This document shows, in pieces, positions 22,875 to 35,329 of a DNA stretch of 64,000 bases; within the stretch, counting starts at the first letter, position 1, and each line of letters begins with the position of its first letter. Source of the DNA: Triglochin maritima (Eukaryota; Streptophyta; Magnoliopsida; Alismatales; Juncaginaceae); contig OY821791.1 in assembly GCA_963682175.1 (NCBI GenBank), positions 17,140,542 to 17,204,541 on the forward strand. Direction: 5' to 3'. The translations under genes and the position numbers were made by a program. The notes under the pieces are model-generated. The model did no database searches and was not told the origin of the DNA. It saw nothing but the letters and a program-made list of their open reading frames with translations.

Positions 22875-23831
22875 CTAGTGTTCTATATGACATTCATCAA
22901 ACTTGAGAAAATGCTTCAGAAATTATGGTGGGGTAAATCTGGCAATTCCCCTCCCACGTAATGTCCAATTTCATGGTTCAATCTTTAGCTGCCCAAAAAA
23001 CTTGGAGGATTAAATTTTCATCATTTTGAAGCCTTCAATAAGCATTATTTGTTAAAAATTATGGCGTATACTCACTAACACAAATTCACTCATTTCACAA
23101 AAATTATCATAAATATCTTCGCATGAAATCATATTGGGATCACAACTCCACTACTTCAAAATCCAACACCTAGTCTTCTTTTAGTCGCCTCCAAGGGGAT
23201 TTCTACAACCTCACTTCCTAGAAGCTGGGTAATGGTAATCTTATTAGTATCTGGCGGGACAATTGCCTTCAAAATGATATTCCACCTCCCAACATTAAAC
23301 CTAAAATGATAACCCAGCTGACCTTACACATCAAGATAAATCCTGGAACAACACTCTTATAGTTGACTCTATCCTCTCGATCAGGCATTTCTCTTACAAT
23401 CTCTTCCAATATCATCAAGACCATCGGACAGAGTTGTCTTTCGTCCACAGAAATTAAATAATTATGTCGTTAAGCAGGCCTACAAACTTTTGCTGGCCAA
23501 TACGTTGCAACTTACTCGAGCACCAGATCCCTATTTTCGGCTATCCAATAGTTCTCCACGGCTAAAAAAATACTTCCTCTTGTATGGTATTTCTTATGGT
23601 GCTAGTCTCATCATGGACGTCGTTGGATCAATTCATTACCTCAGTTATATATCACTCACCGTAATAACCCAAGAGCTTGTCCACTTTGCCATAAACATAT
23701 GGACAGACCAACTGAATTTCTCATTGCATGTTCTTACACAAAAAATGTTTGTGCTGGTTTATCACCTTCACAAAAATGGTGGGCATAGATTTCATAATCT
23801 ACTCACACTATTCCATCAACTGAAGAGGATA
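22875..23831 (+). pseudogene. LINE ORF2: RT end and zf-RVT domain
   Basis: Frames here give KLEKMLQKLWWGKSGN, PKKLGGLNFHHFEAFNK (~22990), a SW..LGNG-like and DN region (~23220-23260) and residues like CPLCH (~23680). Together these match the C-terminal third of plant LINE ORF2, including the zf-RVT zinc-binding domain. Stops and indels are frequent. The block is cut at 23831 by the chromovirus, and the GGATA duplication at 23827-23831 belongs to that insertion. Confidence 0.8.
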
Positions 23832-24200
23832 TGTGAGATCCTAGTCCTAATTGGGTTTTGTTTGTTGATTAGGAGAGTGATTAGGGAGATTTGGATTGGA
23901 CGGTTGGGATGGAGTGGAGAAGTTTGGATGGATGGTGAGGATGAAGTGGTGGAGGGTTTTTAAGGTTGGATTTCTCTCACACTCTCTCACACTCTCTCTC
24001 ACGCATCTCACTCTCTCAATGCTGAGCTTCAGCAGGGTGGTGGTGATCTCCGGCGAGGAAGAGGTGTTCGGTGAGTGTTGGTCATCTTGCAAGGTGAGTC
24101 AGTTCTCATGCTAAATTCATCTCTCTTGCTTTGTTCTCTCTCTCTCAATCTGTCTCGCTCTCAGTGGTTGGTGTGGTGATTGACGACAGCGAAGGGGTTG

Positions 24201-25796
24201 TGTTTCAACGTTTTAAATTTAGACCGCAAGTGCACAGCCGTCGGTGAAGACGGGGCAAGTACGGGTCATCCGTAGGACGGTGAGCAGCCTCTGGTATGAC
24301 CGAAATTAGATGGCAAAAAATGGGAGAAGAGTTGTAGATTACGCTAAAGCTAAACTACACTAAACTAATAAGTACGAAATGTGAAAGAAAGCACGAAAGA
24401 TTGGAAATCAGAAAGAGAAACCCCTAAGGGGTGGAGTGTGTGCACATATGAAGTGAAATAAGTGATGAATGCTTGTTGTAAGCGTGTATGTGTGTGTGTC
24501 GTGTGTGTCTCTTCATGCATAGGAAGTGTCTAAAGATGTGGCAAAACCTATCAATCCATTCACACAACGTATCGGCAATTACTACTTAATTAACATAAGA
24601 TTAGGCTCAGCATGATAAGTGTCTAAAGATATGACAAGACTCATCAAAGACCATAAACTCATGTGAAGAACAAAGGTAAGCACGGGAGGTGTCTAAATGT
24701 TATGGCAACACCCATCAAAACAAAGTTTCTTCAATCAAGCAAGCAAGCAAACACAAATACAAACACATAACTAACATGTAGCATATTCAACAAGAAATTT
24801 CAGTCAATAAACATGAGAAAACTAAGCATGGGAAATGTCTAAATCTTATGGCAAAACCCATCAAAATTCCCCAACATGTACATGATCAAAATACCCCCAA
24901 TGAACATACAAAACATGGAAGTCTACACAATCAAAAATTCAAACATCCAAACTTCACAATATATATGAACATCATCTCCACCCCCAAAGGGGATGGTTCT
25001 ACTCACTACACAATATTCTAGCAATTAAACTAAAAAAGAAAGGAGACATTCTTACTAATGTAGCCTAAGATCAAAGAAACAAGACTAAGCTAAGCATGCA
25101 TAAAAAAAGACAACATGAGAACAAAACAATGATAAATGATTTTATTAAATGACTCACATTACTAGTAGCATTCTTCTCCACCTTAAGTTTTTGCTCCAAG
25201 GCTTACTGCAAGTAGATAGAATACTACCAAGCAATGGGTGAATACAAAGGAGGAGGGGGAGTTCTATTTATAGCCAAAGAAAAAGGCAATCGGGGACAAT
25301 CCTCCGATATGGGACTAATACACTACTAAAAGTAGACATAAAACACCATAATACATGACCCGACTAAATCTCAGAAGATCTGGACTAATCCATACAGCCA
25401 ATCAGCGGTCTTGGGCCGCCAATTGGCGGTCTATATGCTTCAGATCGGGCTCTGGTTCGAAGTGTTGTTGTCTGGCTCGATTTCTTCATGTATGATGCAT
25501 CCTAATCGGTTGTGTGGCTTGAGACCCGAATCCAATTGGCAAAATACTCATCATCATGGTGTAAATTTCTTCATTTGCTCATTGGTCCTTTGGTTTTACA
25601 TTCGGGTCCCTTTCTCTTGCATCTCAGTCCATAAGTCTTGCAACTTAGTCCTTTTCTTGCTTGTAAGTCCTTTTATAGTCTCATTCTCAAACCTAATTAT
25701 TCCTGAAACTCAAACATAAAACTTGTTATGTAGCATTGTTTACGTGAAAGATGACGTATATAAGACACAAATATATGCATCATATGATGTCAACCA
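24201..25796 (-). mobile_element. Solo LTR of the ACCGCAAG family (1596 bp)
   Basis: It starts TGTTTCAACG, ends GTCAACCA and is flanked by GGTTG (24196-24200 and 25797-25801). It aligns with the LTR at 21453-22823. It interrupts the chromovirus 5' LTR, so it is younger than that element. Confidence 0.9.
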
Positions 25797-26747
25797 GGTT
25801 GCTGTGGATCGACGAGGTGGTGTGATCGTCGATCGAGCGAGAAGTTCGTCGGAAATCGTGTTCTAGAGAAGTGCTCGTGGGAGCATCGTCTAGGTTCTTC
25901 GAACGCTTCTTCAAACCTTCACGGTATGTCAAACTTTAAGTTGTAGCTCACTTTTGTTGTGTGAGTAATTTGGAAGTCGATGGTAGGTTGAAAGGCTCGT
26001 CGCAGGTAACGTGCAACAGATTTGTCTGCTGGATCGGTCGACCAGTTGGTGCAATGGACGACCGTTCCTAGTGAGGTTTTGGGATTCTGCCTGACGCCGG
26101 TCGAACGATGCCATTGGGTGGTTGACCGGTGGTACGTTAGAGGCAAACCTTGGTGGTTTCCGGTCGGACGGGGCCCCTTTGTTGTTCGACTTTGTGCACT
26201 ATTGTAGGTCGGTTGGAGGCGTTGACCATCCAAACAATCGATCGCCCGTCATCTCGTCCGACCGATGACTTAAGTTAACTTATTCTTGGTTCGACCAATG
26301 GTGGTTCGGTAGACCGGTGCTGTTTGGATCGTGGGAGGTTTTACTGGTGGTTTACGGTCGACCGAGAGTTCTTGGTGGTTCAACCGGTTGATTATGTTGA
26401 GTGTTGGGAGATCTTACTGGAGATTTCCGATCGAACGGGTTCCCTTTGCCGTTCGACCGATTGTCAGTTGTGTTCGTTGAACCTAGGAGGTGACCTTCTA
26501 AACGGTCGACGGGTCCCTAACTTTGGGTCGACCGAACGTGGCGTTGTTGGTAGGAGGTGTTCAACCGATGGAGTGCCTCGAGGCATTTGCCTGGTTTTGG
26601 TGAGAGTTGGTCGACCGAGACTCTTGGTTCGGTCGACCGTTATTACTCAGTTTTGCACATGTGAGGTGCGTTTGGTGTGGTCGTCCTTGTGAGACGAGTT
26701 GTGGTGTCGATGTTCTTTCAACAAGTGTGCTTGTGAGCATGGGTGTT

Positions 26748-27092
26748 GTGGCGGTTGGGTGAAAGAGCTTTGGAGCCCCGTAACTGTTGTGAGAGTTGCG
26801 GTTGGGTGAAAAGGCCCTGGAGCCTAGCTAGTCTGTGCGGGGTTGGGTGAAAAAGCTCTGGAGCTCCATAGTGCGTTCGGGTTGGGTGAAAAAGCCCAAG
26901 AGCCCGAGCAAGGACCGCGTGATAAGGGTTGGGTGAAAAAACCCTGGAGCCCTTAGAACGTTCGGGTTGGGTGAAAGAGCCTTGGAGCCTTAGTCGTGTC
27001 GCGGTAGCAGTGGTTGGGTGAAAAGGCCCTGGAGCCCAACTTGACGGCGTTGTGTGTTATTGTGGTTGGGTGAAAGGCCCAGGAGCTCAACC
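26748..27092 (+). repeat. Tandem array, about nine 35-45 bp units
   Basis: Each unit begins GGTTGGGTGAAA and ends CCTGGAGCCC or a close variant, with a variable 8-20 base joint. The same array occurs in the 3' LTR at 33203-33535. Confidence 0.9.
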
Positions 27093-27466
27093 TTGTGTAT
27101 ATGCTTTTCTTAGTGTATAGAATTCCATGTTAGAGTATTTCAGTTTCATGCATTTGTAGAGTTTGGCATACGGGTTTCCTTTTGAAAACTCAGGCATTGT
27201 TGCGTGTTTACCTTTTAGGTCGTGTCCGACGTTTGGGGTGGGTACTGAGGAGAGGGGCGCCGCTACCACATCCTACTTTCTCTCATTTTGAGGTCAGAGT
27301 GATTACTTGTACTTTTGTATAGCTTTTTGATGTAATCACACTTTTGAAACACTCTGATATATATATTATATATGTTGGTGCACACATTTTTCTTGTGTTT
27401 TGTGTAATATCCTCTGTTGATTGGTTTTTTTAAAAGTTTTAATTTTCCGCTGTTGAGGATGTTACA

Positions 27467-27481
27467 ACTTGGTATCTGAGT
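27467..27481 (+). other. Primer binding site of the chromovirus
   Basis: ACTTGGTATCTGAGT follows the LTR end. It is close to the TTGGTATCAGAG site complementary to initiator tRNA-Met, with one changed base in the core. Confidence 0.7.
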
Positions 27482-27586
27482 GGTCGGTTCCGGTGTCCTT
27501 ATCCAAAGAAACCACCCATAGAGTTATAGAGTTTGCATTAGTTCATGCATTCATGTTTTGACGTGTATTGTCTTGTTTGTGTATAG

Positions 27587-30500
27587 ATGCCTCTGAGACG
27601 TGTGAGACCTCCCCCACGAGACCGTAGCACTGGCGATGATACTAGGGGCAAAGACTGGGCATAGGAGCGACGGATGCTGTATGACACGGTGGAGCGACTG
27701 GGTGCGATGTTGGATCTTCAGTCGGGCAGAGGAGAGCCTGTAGCGGCAGGAGTGATGCTCCACCGCTTTATGAGACAACACCCGCATACTTTCGATGGTA
27801 GAGGCAATTCTGAGGCTGCTGGGGACTGGGTCTTGAAGATCCAAGAGATTTTCCATGCGATAGAGTGCCCTCCGGAGAGGAAGGCGGGCATGACAACCTA
27901 AGTGTTGGGCGGAGACACGTCCAACTGGTGGAGAACCACATCTGCAGTGGTTTTTGAGGGTAGAAGCGACATCAGCTGGGAGGACTTTTTGCGTGAGTTC
28001 AATGAGAAGTATTTCCCATAAGCAATATTTCCCAGTTCATAACCCATGAGCAGGGAAAGATTACCCTTGTAGAGTATACCCGGAGATTCAACGCACTGTA
28101 GCGTTACTGTCTGGAGATTTGTGTGACGCTTATGCAGCGGGCGAGGAAGTTTGTATGGGGGCTCAGGAAGCAGCTCCGTACTCAGGTGACGTACAATATG
28201 CCACAAACTTTGGCCAATGCCGTGAGGTTGGCCACGATCATCGATCAAGACTACCAGCAGAATTATGCTGCGACCATGAGACCACAGGGGAAAGTCAGTG
28301 GACGTCCAGGAGCTCCACTAGCAGGGAATCCAGGCAAGAGGCCCCGGATTGGAGGAAGTGGGACACACCAGCCTAAGGTGTGCAGGAGTTGTGGTCGAAT
28401 TCACTCCGAAAAGTGTTGGGGTCGTTCTGGGGTTTGTCATGGGTGTGGCAAGCCAGTCCATTTTGTCAGGGATTGTCCAAGTGGGCCGAGCGGGTCCAGC
28501 ATACATCTAGGACCGTCAGCAGCAGGCAGAGGCGGAGGTCGTCATCCTTTTGTGCCTCCACAGCTGGGTTTGAGGACTGGATGGGTCTTTACCATCCAGG
28601 CAGATGAGGCGAGGGACGCCAACACTGTGGTGGAAGGTACACTTTTTGTTGCTGGGTTGGTTGCTAGCGTGTTGTTTGATTGTGGGGTCACACACTCATT
28701 CATTTCGGAGCAATTTGCGAGCGTGTTGGGTTGTACCCTTGCGATGTTGACTACCACGTTAAAAGTTAGAACACCCTTGAGTTTGGTGGGCACTGTAGGG
28801 AGCTTCCTCCTCGGCGTCACAATTGTTTTGGAAGATCAGGATTTTCCGGTAGACCTGATATTACTGCCGATGGAGGACTTTGACATCATACTGGGGATGG
28901 ATTGACCATCCCAGTACGATGTGCGAGTCTTGTGCCGGGAAAAGAAGATTCTGATCCCGAGGAAGGGTCTACCTAATGTGCTGATATGGGGGACGAAGGA
29001 TAGAGGTGGCAGAGTAGTCGTGTCAGCACTGAGGGCACAGAAGTTGATGCAGCATGGTTGCAGAGCTTTTTGTGGCCACCCTAGTAGTTCCATATCCAGA
29101 GGTGAGGAGGTTGGAAGATATAGAAGTAGTTCAGGATTTTGCTGAGGTCTTTTCTGATTCTATCACTAGTCTGCCGCCTCACAGAGAGATTGAGTTCGGT
29201 ATTGATTTCGTAACGGGGCCTACGCCGCAGTCAAATGCGCTATACAGAATGACACCTGCTGAGTTGGGAGATCTGAGGAAGCAGTTGCAGGATTTGATAG
29301 ATAATGGGTTCATCTGACCTAATGTCTCGCCTTGGGGAGCGTCGGTACTCTTCGTGAAGAAGAAGGATGGATCGTTGCGGATGTGTATTGACTACAGGAT
29401 GCTGAACAAGGTTACCATTAGGAATCAATATGCTTTGCCTAGGATCGAGGACCTGTTTGACCAAGTACAGTCAGTGAAGGTGTTCTCGAAGATTGATCTG
29501 TGATCCGATTACCATCAGTTGAGGATCAGACGGGCAGATGTGCAAAAGACAACTTTGTGATTGTCTTCGTGGATGACATCTTGGTCTATTTGCCAGATGT
29601 GTAGTAGCACTGGGAGCACCTGAGGATAGTCCTTAGTATATTGAGGGATCAACAGTTGTATGCCACGTACCAGAAGTGTGAGTTCTGGCTTAGCAGTGTT
29701 TCTTTTCTGGGACACATTGTATCGGGAGCTGGGATATCAGTAGATCCAGCGAAGGTTGAGGCTGTGACGCAGTGGAGAGCCCCGACTAGCGTGATGGAGA
29801 TCAGGAGTTTTGTGGGTCTGGCAGGTTATTATCGCCATTTCATCCAGGATTTCTCTAGGCTTTCTTCACCTCTGACGACTTTGACGCAGAAGGGCGTCAA
29901 GTTTGTTTGGTCCAAGAAGTGCGAGTACAGTTTTCCAGAAATGAAAAGTCTATTGATGACTGCTCCAGTTCTGACACTTCCCAGTGGCAGCGAGGGGTTT
30001 GGGATTTATAGTGATGCGTCAGGCGTTGGTTTGGGATGCGTACTCATGCAACACGGGTGGGTTGTTGCGTACGCTTCGAGACAACTGAAGGTGCACGAGA
30101 GGAACTACCCCACTCATGATTTGGAGTTCGCAGCAGTGGTACACGCATTGAAGACCTGGAGATTATCTGTATGGCAAGCAGTTTGAGGTCTTCACAGATC
30201 ATTAGAGCCTGAAGTACCTATTTTCGCAAAAGGACCTGAATATAAGGCAACGTAGATGACTCGAGCTCCTTAAGGATTATGACTTCACCATCTCGTATCG
30301 TCTGGAGAAGGCAAACTCGGTTGCAGATGCTTTAAGCAGGAAAGTAGAGGTTACCGCAGTAGGTCTTTGTATCCAGGAGTGGAAGCTGCTAGAGGATTTG
30401 GCTGAGTGGAAGCCACTCGCTGATGAATCACGGGTTGCAGTGATTGATGGTCTGAGAGTGGAGCCTCAGATGGTCTTGAGTATCGTCCAGGCTCAGAGTT

Positions 30501-31950
30501 CAGATGATGAGTTAGCTGGGTTGTTGCAGTTAGTTGCCACAGATGGATCAGACTTCTGTGTAGGAGTCGATGGTTGACTGAGATTCAGAGGTCGTGTCTG
30601 GGTGCCGAAGGGGGGAGATCTGAGAAATGACATCTTGGAGGAGGCACACAGATCCCGTTATTCTATCCACCCGGGAAGCACGAAGATGTATAGAGATCTT
30701 CAGAGAAATTTCTGGTGGAAGAGGATGAAGACGGAGATAGCAGAGTTTGTTGACAGATGTCTGGTTTGTCAGCAAGTGGAGATTGAGCATCAGAGACCCA
30801 CAAGACCGATGTAGGGGATCGAGCTTCCAGAGTGGAGGTGGGAGCATGTGATGATGGATTTTGTCACCGGGTTGCCGAAAACGAGAGGATTCTATGATGA
30901 GATTTGGGTTATCGTCGATCGACTGACCAAGTCGACACAGTTCTTAGCTATCCGGACCACCTTACCTTTGGAGGGTCTAGCTAAGTTGTATATTGAGGAG
31001 ATCGTCGTACTTCATGGAGTGCCAGTGAGTATCATTTCTGACCGAGATCCTAGGTTCACTTCCAGATTTTGGGGAAGTTTGCAGCAGACTTTGGGGACTC
31101 GACTGAAGTTCAGTACAACATTACACTTACAGACAGATGGTCAGTCTGAGAGGATGATCCAGACTCTAGAGGATATGTTTAGAGCTTGTACTCTGGGGTG
31201 AGCATGACACTGGGATGAGCATTTTTCGTTAACAAAGTTCGCCTACAACAACAGCTACCATTCGAGTATTGGGATGACACCGTACGAGGCTCTCTACGGG
31301 AGACCCTGTAGATCATTGGTATGCTGGAGTGATGTAGGTGAGAGACAGTTAGTTGGGCCTTAGATAGTGCAAATGTATGCTGAGAAGTCGACGTGATCAG
31401 GTAGAGACTAGCGACAACTTAAAGCAGGAAGAAGAGCTACGCGGATAGGCGTAGCCGTGTGTTGATTTTTGAGGTAGGCAATCACGTCTTCCTGAAGATT
31501 TTACCATCTCAAGGAGTGATGAGGTTCGGGAAGAAGAGGAAGCTCAGTCTGAGGTATGTCGGGTCGTTTGAGATTCTCGATTGTATCAGAGATGTTGCCA
31601 ACAGGGTTGCGCTGCCATCGTAGTTTTCGGGTCTTCACAACATCTTCCACGTTTCGATGCTGAGGAAGTACGTAGCATATCACACTCATGTGATTCAGTT
31701 AGAGGTTCCAGAGATCCGTCAGAATTTGTCTCTCAAGGAGAGACCTGTGGAGATTGTGGATCGGATGGAGCATCAGCTCAGGAGGAGGATCATTCTGATG
31801 GTGAAGGTCAAGTGGCAACACCATAGTGAGCGAGAGACCACTTGGGAAATCGAGGAGGAGGTCCGAAAGAAGTTTTCGGAGCTGTTTGGTGAGCTCTGTT
31901 CTAATTTTGAGGACAAAATTCTTTTAGGAGGGTGGATTTTGAGATCCTAA
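27587..31950 (+). pseudogene. Chromovirus Gag-Pol with many stops and an RT deletion
   Basis: The start is the ATG in ATAGATGCC (MPLRRVRP). Gag shows FMRQHPHTFDG and the knuckle CHGCGKPVHFVRDC. Protease has LFDCGVTHSFI (~28675). RT has [20 protein letters not shown] (~29350) and FVDDIL (~29570), RNase H has YSDASG (~30010), and integrase has [21 protein letters not shown] and QSERMIQ (~30750-31170). A chromodomain ends at WEIEEEV (~31850). Between DVQKTT (~29550) and VIVFVDDI the stretch that normally encodes the [10 protein letters not shown] to MNRTF region, about 100 bases, is missing. Stops such as TGA for TGG and for CGA codons are scattered throughout. Confidence 0.93.
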
Positions 31951-33911
31951 TCCTAATTGGGTTTTATTTGTTGATTAGGAGAGTGATTAGGGAGATTTGG
32001 AAGGGACAGTTGGGTTGGAGTGGAGAAGTTTGGATGGATGGTGAGGATGAAGTGGTGGTGGGTTTTTAAGGTTGGATTTCTCTCACTTTCTCCCACACTC
32101 TTTCACTCTCTCTCACGCGTCTCTCGCTCTCAATGATGAGGTCCGGCTGGGTGGTGGCGATCTCCGACGAGGAAGAGGTGGTCGGCGAGTGTTGGTCGTG
32201 TTGCGAGGTGAGTCGGTTCTCAAGCTTAATCCGTCTCTCTTGTTTTGTACACTCTCAATCCGTGTCCCTCTCAGTGGTTGGTGTGGTGTTCTAGAGAGAA
32301 GTGCTCGTAGAAACACCGTCGAGGTTCTTCGAATGTTTCTTCAAACCTTCACGGTATGTCAAACTTGTTGTTTGAGTAATTTGGAAGTCGTTAGTAGGCC
32401 GAAAGGCTCGTCGCAGGTAACGTGCAGCAGATTTGTCTGCTGGATCGGTCGACTAGTTGGTGCAACGGTCGACCGTTCCTAGTGAGGTTTTGGGATTCTG
32501 CCTCGCGCCGGTCAAACGATGCCCTTGGGCAGTCGACCGGTGGTGCGTTAGATGCAAACCCTGGTGGTTTCTGGTCGGACGGGGGCCCCTTGCCATTTGA
32601 CCATGTCCATTGTTGTAGGTCGGTTGGAGGCGTTGACCATCCAAACGGTCGACCGAACGAACAAACAATAAGTTAACTTAAGTCATCGGTCGAACGACTC
32701 AACGGTCGACCACCCGTTGACTCGTTCGACCGATGACTTAAGTTAACTTATTGTTGGTTTGACCGGTGCTGTTTGGATTCGTGGGAGGTTTTACTGGTGG
32801 TTTACGGTCGACCGAGAGTTGTTGGTGGTTCGACCGGTTGATTATGTTGAGCGTTGGGAGATCTTACTGGAGATTTCCAGTCGAACGGGTCCCCATTGTC
32901 ATTCGACCGATTGTTAGTTGTGTTCGTTGAACTGGGGAGGTGACCTTCTAAATGGTCGACCGGACCCTGACTTTGGTTAGACCGAACGTGGTGTTGTTGG
33001 TAGGAGGTGTTCGACCGATAGAGTGCGGGTCAAGGCATTTGCCTGGTTTTGGTGAGAGTCGGTCGACCGGGACTCTTGGTTCGGTCGACTGTTATTGTTC
33101 AAATTTGCACATTTGAGGTGCGTTTAGTGTGGTCGTACTTGTGAGACGAGTTGTGGTGTCGATGTTCTTCCGGCAAGTGTGCTTGTGAGCACGGGTGTTG
33201 CGGTGGTTGGGTGAAAGAGCCATGTAGCCCCGTAACTATTGTGAGAGTTGTTGTTGGGTGAAAAAGCCCTCGAGCCCAGCTAGTCTGTGCGGGGTTGGGT
33301 GAAAAAGCTCTGGAGCTCTGTAGTGTGTTCGAGTCGGGTGAAAAAGCCATAGTGCCCGAGCAAGACCGCGTGATAAGGGTTGGGTGAAAAAGCCCTGGAG
33401 ACTTAGAACGTTCGGGTTGGGTGAAAGAGCCCTGGTCGTGTCGTGGTAGCTGTTGTTGGGTGAAAAAGCCCTGGAGCCCAGCTTGACGACGTTGTGTGTT
33501 GTTGTGGTTGGGTTAAAAATCCCTAGAGCCCAACATTGTGTTTATACTTTTCTTAGTGGATAGAATTACATGCTAGAGTATTTCAGTTTCATGCATTTGT
33601 AGAGTTTGGCGTACGGGGTTTCCTTCTGAAAACTCAGGCCTTGTTGCATGTTTACCTTTCAGGTCGTGACCAGCGTTAGGGGATGGGGACCGAGGAGAGG
33701 ATCACCGCTACCAGATCCCGCTTTCTCTCATTTTGAGGTCAGAGTGAATACTTGTACTTTTGTATAACCTTTTGATGTAATCACACTTTTGAAACACTCG
33801 GATATATATATTATATATGTTGGTGCACCCGTTTTCCTTGTGTTTTGAGTAATATCATCTGTTGATTGATTTTTTTAAAAGTTTTAATTTTCCGCTGTTG
33901 AGGATGTTACA
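31938..33911 (+). repeat. 3' LTR of the chromovirus (1974 bp)
   Basis: It starts TTTGAGATCC (the expected TG is mutated) and ends GAGGATGTTACA. GGTCGACC-type sites lie at 32446-33095 and the tandem array at 33203-33535. An ATATATATTATATATG stretch near 33803 also occurs near 27357 and 46530. Confidence 0.88.
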
Positions 33912-33916
33912 GGATA

Positions 33917-34322
33917 ACCCAGGATTTCTCATCTTATCTTACCGCCTTTTTCTGTTCTAAGTGGTTTCTAGTTATCTTGGAAAGAAAGATATGCAAGACT
34001 ATATAATGGCGATCATGTACATCAAAATGCTAGCCTACTTACCACACAACGTGCTATAGGTCTAGCCAGATCTCAACTCACTTCTATTCACCAAACAAAT
34101 CAGTATGTACCATGATATTCTTTTAATACAATGAGCACAATGCTCCAAAAAAATAACACTCACGTTGTGATTCCTTATCATCTATTCATTTGCCCGTACC
34201 ACCAAACCATTTCTCCATTTTCATTTCCATCTTCTCTTACCGACTTGGGATCTCCTGTCTCAATTTCCCACTCTCTCCACAGCTGAATTGTGATAACAAA
34301 AGGAGCACTATTTTACAACAAC
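33917..34322 (+). pseudogene. LINE C-terminal tail
   Basis: This sequence follows the chromovirus duplication and should be the rest of LINE ORF2 and its 3' region. Frames are broken. The assignment rests mainly on continuity with 23831. A short A-rich run (CCAAAAAAATAA, ~34146) could be a tail remnant. Confidence 0.45.
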
Positions 34323-35329
34323 TGTTAGCCCCTAACCCTTGCTTAGTGGCTAATCCCGGGTTTAGTGGGGGATTAGCATGGGGAAGAGGAGGGGAATAGT
34401 GTCTGGCTGTGTGGTGTGATGGGGTAGGAGTGTAGGGTGATGAGTTGGTTGGGTTTTGTGCTTGGTTGGAGAGAAACCACACCTATCTCTCACTCCCTCT
34501 CTCACTCTTGCATTCTCTCACCCTTTCTTCCTCTCTTCCGGCGACCAAGAGGTGTGGAGGTTGCTCCGACGTGAGGCGCGGAAGTCGGTGTGCGAGGAGG
34601 TGCACGTGCGGTCGCAGATCGGAGGTGGGTTTGCGGGTCCTCCGGCGGGCGTCGTTGATCTCCTTCTCGGGGTATGCCGCTCCTTAGTGTGTTTTTGTTG
34701 TTAACCCTTGTGGGGGGGTTGTGTTGGTCAGGGGAGGTCGGAGACCTTCCCGGCGACGAGAACGACGTAAATCCTCGGCTGACACGAGGTTGAAGACGAC
34801 CAACGGTCGACCGAGTTCCTTCGAGCGGTTGACCGATGTAGTGTTTTTACCCGACTTTAACCTTCACTGGTCGAACGATGCCTTGTGGCGGTCGACCGGT
34901 AGTGTGTTTTGCTGGTGAGTTCGGATTGCCTGTCGGTTTTCGGTCGACCGTCCCTTCTTTTGGGATCGACCGGAACTTAAGTGTACTTGATGATTTTGCA
35001 TGTTGTTCAACCGTTTTCAATATATCGTTCGACCGTTATGTGACGTAGACTATTAGGATGACCCTGGTAGTTTTCGGTCGACCGGGACCCATGAGTCGGT
35101 CGACCGAATAGTCTTTCGTGATTTTGACCAACTCCAGATTTTGACCTCGTATTCGGTCGACCGGTTTTAGACTTCTGTTTGACCATTTGGACTTACGTGA
35201 CGCGCAGAATAGTTTGACCGTTGTAGATTTTCGGCCGACCGAACCTATTGGGGACGGTCGACCAGTTAGGCTTTTTCGGTCGACCGTTTGTGTGCAGAAC
35301 TGAATTCCTGTTCTTGTGATCGTGTCAAC
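34323..35329 (+). repeat. Truncated first LTR of the tandem chromovirus
   Basis: It starts TGTTAGCCCC and follows the LTR at 36061 closely for about 1 kb, then stops at CGTGTCAAC, where the full LTR continues CTGTCCACGG. Pol sequence follows directly. A run of seven G at ~34712 corresponds to 22 G in the next LTR. Confidence 0.9.

Larger units (their letters stand above)
23832..27466 (+). repeat. 5' LTR of the chromovirus, split by a solo LTR
   Basis: It starts TGTGAGATCC and ends GAGGATGTTACA. Without the inserted 24201-25796 block and its duplicated GGTTG it is about 2.03 kb, comparable to the 3' LTR (1974 bp). It contains a CT-rich stretch (23970-24020), GGTCGACC-type sites (26035-26640) and a tandem array (26748-27092). 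Short open frames over these repeats are not genes. Confidence 0.88.
23832..33911 (+). mobile_element. Decayed Ty3/gypsy chromovirus (Tekay/Del-like)
   Basis: The GGATA duplication flanks it (23827-23831 and 33912-33916). It has two LTRs (23832-27466, including a nested solo LTR, and 31938-33911), a primer site after ACA at 27467, gag, protease, RT, RNase H, integrase and a C-terminal chromodomain, and a PPT (TTAGGAGGGTGGA) at 31925-31937. RT before integrase with a chromodomain places it in the chromoviruses. The lineage name comes from the chromodomain and LTR layout and is an inference. Many stops make it inactive. Confidence 0.92.

Noticed and set aside
26324..26692. 122-codon open frame in the chromovirus LTR
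   Set aside because: It is made of GGTCGACC-type repeats within an LTR and is not preserved in the matching LTR at 32.8 kb.
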